From: Microbulbifer sp. YPW16
GTDB lineage: Bacteria; Pseudomonadota; Gammaproteobacteria; Pseudomonadales; Cellvibrionaceae
Assembly: GCF_021290385.1 (NCBI RefSeq)
Contig: NZ_CP089928.1
Span: 4,048,001-4,112,000 of the forward strand
Reading direction: 5' to 3'
DNA length: 64,000 bases
The notes under the pieces were generated by a model. That model saw nothing but the letters and a program-made list of their open reading frames with translations. It searched no databases and had not been told where the DNA came from. Positions 58,841 to 64,000 of this stretch are shown in pieces. The first letter of the stretch is position 1. Every line of letters starts with the position of its first letter. Made by a program: the position numbers and the translations under genes.

Positions 58841-59923
58841 CTAAGGCTTGGCCCGGGGCGGTGACGACAGGGCTTTCAGGTTTTCCAGTACTTTTTCGGC
58901 CCTGGCGATATTGGTCAGCAATTCCGCATTGTCCGGGTCCAGGGCCCTGGCTTCGCGCCAGGTTTCCACGGCACGCTCGATCTTGCCCTCACTGTACAGG
59001 TCATTGCCCCGTTTGATCGCGGTTTTGACCCGGGCGTTCAGCTGCGCCTGGAGTTGTGATTGCAGGGACGGCAGTTGCGGTTCCTGCGGCGACTGTTGCT
59101 GCAGTTTGTTAAGGCGCTGCTGTGCACCCGGCAGGTCACCGGCTTCCAGGGCCTGCTGTAATTCCGCGACCAGGGCTTTGTTGTCCCTTTCCGGGGGGCG
59201 CCTGGTCGGTTGGCGTCTCGCCTGGCGCAGCTGGCGGTTGGCCCGGGCCAGGTCCTGGTCGATGTTTTCCCGCTGCGCCTTATCCTGCAGGAGGTCATGG
59301 CCGTACAGGCGCCGTGCCACCTTCAAGCCACGCTGGGCCTGGGTATAGTCCTCTCGCTGCAGGGCCAGTTGCGCATGCTCCTGTAGAGCCTGGGCCGACC
59401 CGCGGCACTGGCGGAGAAAGTTCTTCTGTTCCAGCCAGGTCATCACACCGGGGCCATTGAGCTGCCGCAGGCGCTCATAGGCCTCGGCGTCTTTCAGCAA
59501 CTGTTCGCCACGGTGGATGGCCAGCTCCATCCGCAGGCGTTGCTCGTGCAGCTGGCGTCGCTCTGCAAATTCTTGCCGTGCGCTGACCAGTGCCTGGCTG
59601 CCTGGCAGTACCTCTGTAGCTGCCTGCAATACCTTCCCGGCGCCATGCCAGTTGTCCTGTTTCTCCAGGTGGCTCGCGGCGCGGATTGCGTTGCGCTCGA
59701 ACTGCTGCAGGCTGCTTTGCAAACGCCTGATTTTTTGCTGCTGGGCTGGCGTCGCCGTAACCAGCTCCTGCAGTTGGCCGAGTTCGGCGGACTGCTGTTG
59801 GGCCTGCTGCAGTGTGTCGGTTGGCAAACCTTCCTGCGCCTGCTGCTGTGGCGGCAGCAGGCTACAGGCCGGCAGCAGCGGCATTAGCAAGAACCAAACA
59901 AGCGCTAGGCGGCGATCAAGCAT
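58841..59923 (-). CDS. TPR lipoprotein
   Basis: 360 residues with a lipoprotein signal peptide (LLMPLLPAC, lipid-attached Cys about 20). The rest is helical, Gln-rich, and ends in a TPR (GNDLYSEGKIERAVETWREA). Its start overlaps the end of the adenylate cyclase gene by 8 nt, so the two form an operon. A periplasmic TPR lipoprotein could sense or scaffold for the cyclase; this is inference. Confidence 0.8.
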   Translation of the reverse strand: MLDRRLALVWFLLMPLLPACSLLPPQQQAQEGLPTDTLQQAQQQSAELGQLQELVTATPAQQQKIRRLQSSLQQFERNAIRAASHLEKQDNWHGAGKVLQAATEVLPGSQALVSARQEFAERRQLHEQRLRMELAIHRGEQLLKDAEAYERLRQLNGPGVMTWLEQKNFLRQCRGSAQALQEHAQLALQREDYTQAQRGLKVARRLYGHDLLQDKAQRENIDQDLARANRQLRQARRQPTRRPPERDNKALVAELQQALEAGDLPGAQQRLNKLQQQSPQEPQLPSLQSQLQAQLNARVKTAIKRGNDLYSEGKIERAVETWREARALDPDNAELLTNIARAEKVLENLKALSSPPRAKP

Positions 59924-61457
59924 GGCTGGCTGCCTTCCGGTCCTGTTTACGGGGCCGGCTCTTCAGTATTTTCTGCAGGTTAGCCTGCAGAAGATGCTGG
60001 TCGTTGTGATGGATATCCTGCACGGAATAGATTCCCACCGGGGCCGACTTGCCGCGGATCGGGATTGTCCGCTCGGACCGGGCGATAATGCGTGGCTCAA
60101 GCATGGTGAACAGTTGTTCCCGGATAATGATTTGGTCCGCCCGGGCCTCGCTGCACAGGCGGGAGGCCAGGTTGACGGCGTCGCCGACCACGGTGTATTC
60201 CATCCGCTCGTCGGAGCCCAGGTTGCCGGCCAGCATGGCACCGGAGTTGATGCCGATGCGGAAATGCACTTCGGGCCGGCCATCGGCGCGGCGCTGCTCG
60301 TTTAATTGTACCGCCAGTTGCTGGATCAACACCGCACAGCTGATGGCGTTGAAGGTGTGGTCGGTATCTTCCTCCAGCACCCCGAACGCCAGCATCGCAC
60401 AGTCGCCAATAAACTTGTCGACCACGCCACCATACATCGAGCAGGCCCGGGAGATATACGAGAAGTATTCGTTCAGCAGCTCGGAAACCTGGCAAGGCTC
60501 CAGCTTTTCGGACATGGCGGTAAAGCCGGTAATATCGGCAAACAGCACCGTTGCCTCGATCGGCCGGTCCACCAGCCGGATTTCGTCCAGGTTGGCCAGT
60601 ACCTTGTCGGCAACGTTCTTCGACACATAGCGGGAGAAGACCTGCTCGACCTGCGATTTTCTCAGCAGTCCGGCCGCCATATTGTTGAAGCCCTCGAACA
60701 GGTAGCCGATTTCGTCATTGCGCTGCTGCTCGATCCGGGTTCCAAAGTCGCCGCGGTCGATGGCCCGGGTGGCCTCCATCAGGTGGTGGATCGGCAGCGA
60801 CAGGCGCCGGCTCAGCCAGTAGGCCAGCAGGGACGCCAGCAGGGTCATGGCCAGGGTGGCATAGATGATGGCATCGCGGGCCCGGGCTGCGGCCTGGTCC
60901 ATCTGCGATGCCGACAGGGTCACCACCACCGAGCCGACCCGGACGTCCAGGTAGTTGGCCGGGGCGATAAAGCTGATCAACCGCTCCGGGGAGCCGTCGG
61001 CCGTGTCCCGGAACCAGGGCCGGGCTATGACCCCGGCGGCTGCGAAAGGCCCGGCGGCCTCGAGAGGGGAGCCGGTCAGGTCCGGCTGGATGCCGCTGGC
61101 CGACAGCAGCTCGCCGTCGCGTGCGTAAATACCCGCCCCCAGGATCTTCTCGTCCAGGCCAAGATTGGCGGTCAGCATGCGCAGGTTCAGGTCGTTCTCC
61201 GACAGAATCGGTTCTCCGGCCAGTTTGGCCAGCTGCAGCGCCATGGTGTTGCCGAACTCATGCAGTTGTGTGCGGATCAGGCGGTTCTGGTTATCGCTGA
61301 TAAACAGGCCCAGGCCAGTCATCCCCAGTACCAGCAGCAGGGTCATGACCAGTGCCAGTTTGAGCGCAATCGGGATACGGCGGGGTAACAACCGGGCAAA
61401 ATGTGCCTGTAGACCGTTGGCGGTGTGCCGCAATATGCCTTTGGCCTTGGTAATCAA
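59916..61457 (-). CDS. Membrane class III adenylate cyclase with HAMP domain
   Basis: 513 residues. Membrane helix 1 (about 30-53), periplasmic sensor region (about 54-205), helix 2 (about 207-227), HAMP, and a class III cyclase domain: FADITGFTAMSEKL (first metal Asp), VVDKFIGDCAMLAFG (second Asp; the Lys is the adenine-selecting residue) and YTVVGDAVNLASRL (Asn and Arg of the transition state). These residues predict ATP rather than GTP. Makes cAMP in response to an unknown periplasmic signal. First gene of a two-gene operon. Confidence 0.9.
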   Translation of the reverse strand: MITKAKGILRHTANGLQAHFARLLPRRIPIALKLALVMTLLLVLGMTGLGLFISDNQNRLIRTQLHEFGNTMALQLAKLAGEPILSENDLNLRMLTANLGLDEKILGAGIYARDGELLSASGIQPDLTGSPLEAAGPFAAAGVIARPWFRDTADGSPERLISFIAPANYLDVRVGSVVVTLSASQMDQAAARARDAIIYATLAMTLLASLLAYWLSRRLSLPIHHLMEATRAIDRGDFGTRIEQQRNDEIGYLFEGFNNMAAGLLRKSQVEQVFSRYVSKNVADKVLANLDEIRLVDRPIEATVLFADITGFTAMSEKLEPCQVSELLNEYFSYISRACSMYGGVVDKFIGDCAMLAFGVLEEDTDHTFNAISCAVLIQQLAVQLNEQRRADGRPEVHFRIGINSGAMLAGNLGSDERMEYTVVGDAVNLASRLCSEARADQIIIREQLFTMLEPRIIARSERTIPIRGKSAPVGIYSVQDIHHNDQHLLQANLQKILKSRPRKQDRKAASHA

Positions 61458-61740
61458 CGGGAGGGCTCTCCTTCTATTTATAGTTAGCCGTCACCTGCAC
61501 CCGGGTGGTGAGAATATGTGAACTATACCAGTTCTTGGACGGCAGTATGTCTCACTCAGCAAATTGACCGATCGGTCACATCGGCGGAGCGACAGAAACA
61601 TATGCGGGTAATGGGGTACAGAATACAGGCAATAACAGGGGGAAAAATGGTTGTGGGGGAGATGGGGCTCTTTTGCAGAGGCTATTAACGGTTTTTAACC
61701 TGTCTAACATGACTTTGCTGTGCTAGTGTCCGATGCAGTC
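61458..61740. other. Divergent intergenic region between cyclase and gdx genes
   Basis: No gene. Contains an A/T-rich stretch around 61680-61725 (GGTTTTTAACC; CTAACATGACTTTGCTGTGCTAGT) that should carry the gdx promoter ahead of the riboswitch. Confidence 0.45.
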
Positions 61741-61785
61741 CCAGGGACGACCCTGGGATGATCGTTAATCAGTGGGGACGGCCCC
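61741..61785 (+). promoter_or_regulatory. Guanidine-II (mini-ykkC) riboswitch
   Basis: Two small hairpins 17 nt apart, each with the ACGR tetraloop that defines this class: CCAGGG-ACGA-CCCTGG (61741-61756) and GGGG-ACGG-CCCC (61774-61785), 18 nt ahead of the start codon of a gdx/sugE gene. In known cases two loops dock head to head around guanidinium and free the ribosome-binding site. Confidence 0.9.
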
Positions 61786-61803
61786 GTAATCAAATGGTGC
61801 CGT

Positions 61804-62124
61804 ATGAACTGGTTGATCCTTATCCTCGCTGGTTTACTGGAAGTGGCCTGGGCAACAGGGCTCAAATACACCGAGGGCTTCACCAGGCCAATATCTTCCC
61901 TGCCAACGGTGGCCGCCATGGCTGCCAGCATCTGCCTCCTCAGTATCGCGATGCGCTCGCTACCCCTGGGATCCGCCTATGCAGTCTGGGTTGGAATCGG
62001 CATGGTGGGGGCGGTTGTCGTGGGTGTTGTGGTATTTCATGAGTCACTATCGGTGATCAAGGTAGTCAGCCTGTGCTTTCTCGTCGCTGGTGTTATCGGC
62101 CTTAAGTGGTCAAGCGGAGCTTAG
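61804..62124 (+). CDS. gdx: Guanidinium exporter Gdx (SugE, SMR family)
   Basis: 106 residues, four membrane helices, dual-topology small multidrug resistance family. The conserved glutamate lies in LAGLLEVAWATGLKYTEGF; WATGLK and GSAYAVWVGIGMVGA are SugE/Gdx signatures rather than EmrE. Exports guanidinium in exchange for protons. The upstream guanidine-II riboswitch supports the specific substrate. Confidence 0.93.
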   Translation: MNWLILILAGLLEVAWATGLKYTEGFTRPISSLPTVAAMAASICLLSIAMRSLPLGSAYAVWVGIGMVGAVVVGVVVFHESLSVIKVVSLCFLVAGVIGLKWSSGA

Positions 62125-62812
62125 TCACCCAGGGTTCGGGGCGCTCCCAGCTCGCCCCGACTTGATAGCTGGTATCGAGGATAGATGCGAAGGTTGGCAA
62201 ATCGACGGGAGATAATGCTTTTCCCGTCGTATTAGCTTCCACCAGAAGGAAGAAGAAATGCGCTTTTTCCAACCCGTGACGTCGGCATAATGAGACGTCT
62301 TCGGGGTAAGGTTTGCCTCGGGTTACCGTTCTCAATGCTTACGGGCTGGCCCGAATTTTTATTTCCACCCGCTTTCCCGTGCTGCTTTGCCGTTAACGTC
62401 CCCTGAATTGTTGGTCCAGGTATGAAAGTGGCATGCGCTGGATACAGGACTGGTACGCCAGTATGCGCCTCTTTTGTGCGCTGCTTCTCAGGGGACGTAC
62501 GGTCACTTTTTTGCTGTTTACTCTGTTTCACTTTCGTGACTAGAATCTTTCACTCAGCCATTTGGGTGATCCTCCATGGCTGTGATGTCAAAAATAATAA
62601 GTTTTAAAAATAATAAATTTATCCCAATAAAAATCAGCGACAACACGCCAAATCATCATCAAACGCCGGCATACCGCTGTATGTCCAGGGTATCGTATTG
62701 CCTTAGTCAATTTCTCGATTCGCCGGCCAGCCTCAAAGGTATGTAGTTCTCCTTTCAATTGATCGTTGACGTGTTGCCAAATCAAGTTCACAGAGAGAAT
62801 GAGGTTCGGCGC
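62125..62812. other. Gene-poor stretch of about 690 bp
   Basis: Short frames exist (minus strand 62102-62335 and 62232-62531) but have no recognisable family, no good ribosome-binding sites and unlike codon use. From about 62530 the sequence becomes A/T-rich and probably holds the promoter of the lectin gene. No repeat shared with the elements further left. Confidence 0.4.
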
Positions 62813-64000
62813 ATGATAAAGAGACTTACCCCCGTTTACCTCGGGATCATTTCCCTGTTTTTCCTCCAGCTGCCCCTGGTTGCCAACGCATCCAATTTAC
62901 CCGCGGACAGGTACACGCTGACGCTTTCCCATAGTGGCAAATGTGTCAATGTGCCCGGCGGCAGCACTTCCAGTAACATCCAGCTGGAGCAGGCCGGCTG
63001 CTCGGGCTCGGCGGTGCAGAATTTCGATATCAGTTCGGTGGGCGACGGTTATTACCGGCTCGTCAACGTAAACAGCGGTAAGGCCATGCGGGTGCAGTCC
63101 GGCTCGAAATCGGACGGCGCGGCTGTGGTGCAGTATAGCTGGTACGACTATGGCTCCCAGCACTTCCTGCCGCAAAGAAACGGCAGCGGCTATATCCTGC
63201 GCAACCGCAACTCGGGCAAGTGCGTCGAGCTCTCGGGTGCATCGCAGGGTGACGGGGCGCGGCTGGTGCAGATGTCCTGTACCGGCTCACCGCAGCAGAC
63301 CTTTGCCATCGACCCCACCATCGACGGCGAGCGCACCCTGGCACCCGGCAGGTATACGGCCAGGGCAGTGCACTCGGGCCTGTGCCTGGATGTTCCCTCG
63401 TCCAGTACCGCCAATGGCAGGCAGCTTCAGCAGTGGAGCTGCAATGGCACCGCCGCACAGCAGTTCGACTTTGTTTACGCCGGTGGCGGGCAGTACGAGA
63501 TCATCAACGTCAACAGCGGCAAGTGTGTCGACATCTACTGGGGCCAGAGCGGCAATGGCACTCCAGTGCAGCAATACAGCTGCAACCAGGGCAATAACCA
63601 GCGCTTCCTGGTCGAGGGCACCGGTGACGGCGAGTTTTTTATCAAAAGCATTCTGTCGGGCAACAAGCCGATCGATGTCTCCGATGTCTCAATGAATGCT
63701 GGCGCCGACATCCATCTCTGGGACGAGCATGGTGGTGATAACCAGAAGTGGACGCTGGAGCCAGTGGTCTACGCGGCCGCGGTGCAGGACGGCATCTACA
63801 ATATTGTCGCCCGTCACAGTGGCAAATGCCTGGATGTACCCGGGTCCAGCACATCCACGGGCACCCAGTTGCAGCAGTACTCCTGTAACGGTACCAGTGC
63901 GCAGACCTTCGAGTTGGTTCACCAGGCCGACGGCTACTACAAGATCCAGAACACCAACAGTGGCCTTTCACTGTCGGTGCGGGATTTTGCCGGCGCCGCC
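62813..64000 (+). CDS. Secreted ricin-B-type lectin, cut by the right edge
   Basis: At least 396 residues; the frame is still open at base 64000. Signal peptide 1-26 (FFLQLPLVANA). Three successive beta-trefoil lectin units begin near residues 29, 177 and 325, each opening like GRYT.....SGKCLDVPG and containing NVNSGK and QQ(F/W) QxW-type repeats. Such units bind galactose- or xylan-type sugars and are often attached to glycoside hydrolases or proteases; any catalytic domain would lie beyond the window. Confidence 0.88.
   Translation, partial: MIKRLTPVYLGIISLFFLQLPLVANASNLPADRYTLTLSHSGKCVNVPGGSTSSNIQLEQAGCSGSAVQNFDISSVGDGYYRLVNVNSGKAMRVQSGSKSDGAAVVQYSWYDYGSQHFLPQRNGSGYILRNRNSGKCVELSGASQGDGARLVQMSCTGSPQQTFAIDPTIDGERTLAPGRYTARAVHSGLCLDVPSSSTANGRQLQQWSCNGTAAQQFDFVYAGGGQYEIINVNSGKCVDIYWGQSGNGTPVQQYSCNQGNNQRFLVEGTGDGEFFIKSILSGNKPIDVSDVSMNAGADIHLWDEHGGDNQKWTLEPVVYAAAVQDGIYNIVARHSGKCLDVPGSSTSTGTQLQQYSCNGTSAQTFELVHQADGYYKIQNTNSGLSLSVRDFAGAA

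Overview
The window looks like the chromosome of a GC-rich marine-type gammaproteobacterium of the Cellvibrionales/Pseudomonas neighbourhood; a Microbulbifer-like organism is my best guess. The reasons are the fused tyrA-aroA gene between pheA and cmk, the run cmk-rpsA-ihfB-lapA-lapB-pyrF, the run thrS-infC-rpmI-rplT-pheS-pheT-ihfA-merR-tRNA-Pro, REP-type intergenic repeats, and frequent TTG/GTG starts plus an ATT start for infC. No taxonomic marker was searched, so the genus is inference.

Positions 1-25.2 kb are a conserved core on the + strand: the end of pheA, tyrA-aroA, cmk, rpsA, ihfB, the LPS-control pair lapA-lapB, pyrF, a ComEA-like exported protein, then a three-gene surface-polysaccharide group (epimerase, WecA-like transferase, WbpM-like dehydratase), a repeat cluster with tRNA-Asn, uvrB facing an EamA transporter, tRNA-Val, and the translation operons from thrS to pheT, ending with ihfA, a MerR regulator and tRNA-Pro(GGG).

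Positions 25.4-40.6 kb, directly after tRNA-Pro, hold the most interesting part: a probable defence island built on a type I restriction-modification operon (hsdR-hsdM-hsdS) that continues without a clear break into a protein with a GrpE-like tail, an Hsp70/actin-fold ATPase, an AAA ATPase of the OLD/DUF3696 type and a partner with an HDRY motif. Upstream lies a sigma-54 activator whose N-terminus resembles the CARF-type sensor of RtcR. A good -24/-12 (sigma-54) promoter sits between this activator and hsdR, and a second, very similar one sits in front of a separate DUF2130 putative nuclease gene. I read this as one inducible regulon: a nucleotide or RNA-damage sensor switching on restriction, chaperone-like ATPases and a nuclease.

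Positions 40.6-58.7 kb are accessory and patchy: a PP2A-type phosphatase, a REP-associated (Y1/HUH) transposase element with GGACACCC/GGGTGTCC ends and at least three decayed relatives in the same orientation, nhaA, a DUF6515-like secreted protein, a fumarylacetoacetase-fold protein, a small outer-membrane beta-barrel, a 2228-residue secreted SpvB/RHS polymorphic toxin with a probable three-helix membrane immunity protein 1 nt downstream, and a VOC protein.

Positions 58.8-64 kb carry a TPR lipoprotein overlapping a membrane class III adenylate cyclase, a guanidine-II riboswitch controlling a gdx/sugE guanidinium exporter, and a secreted protein with ricin-B lectin repeats that runs off the right edge.
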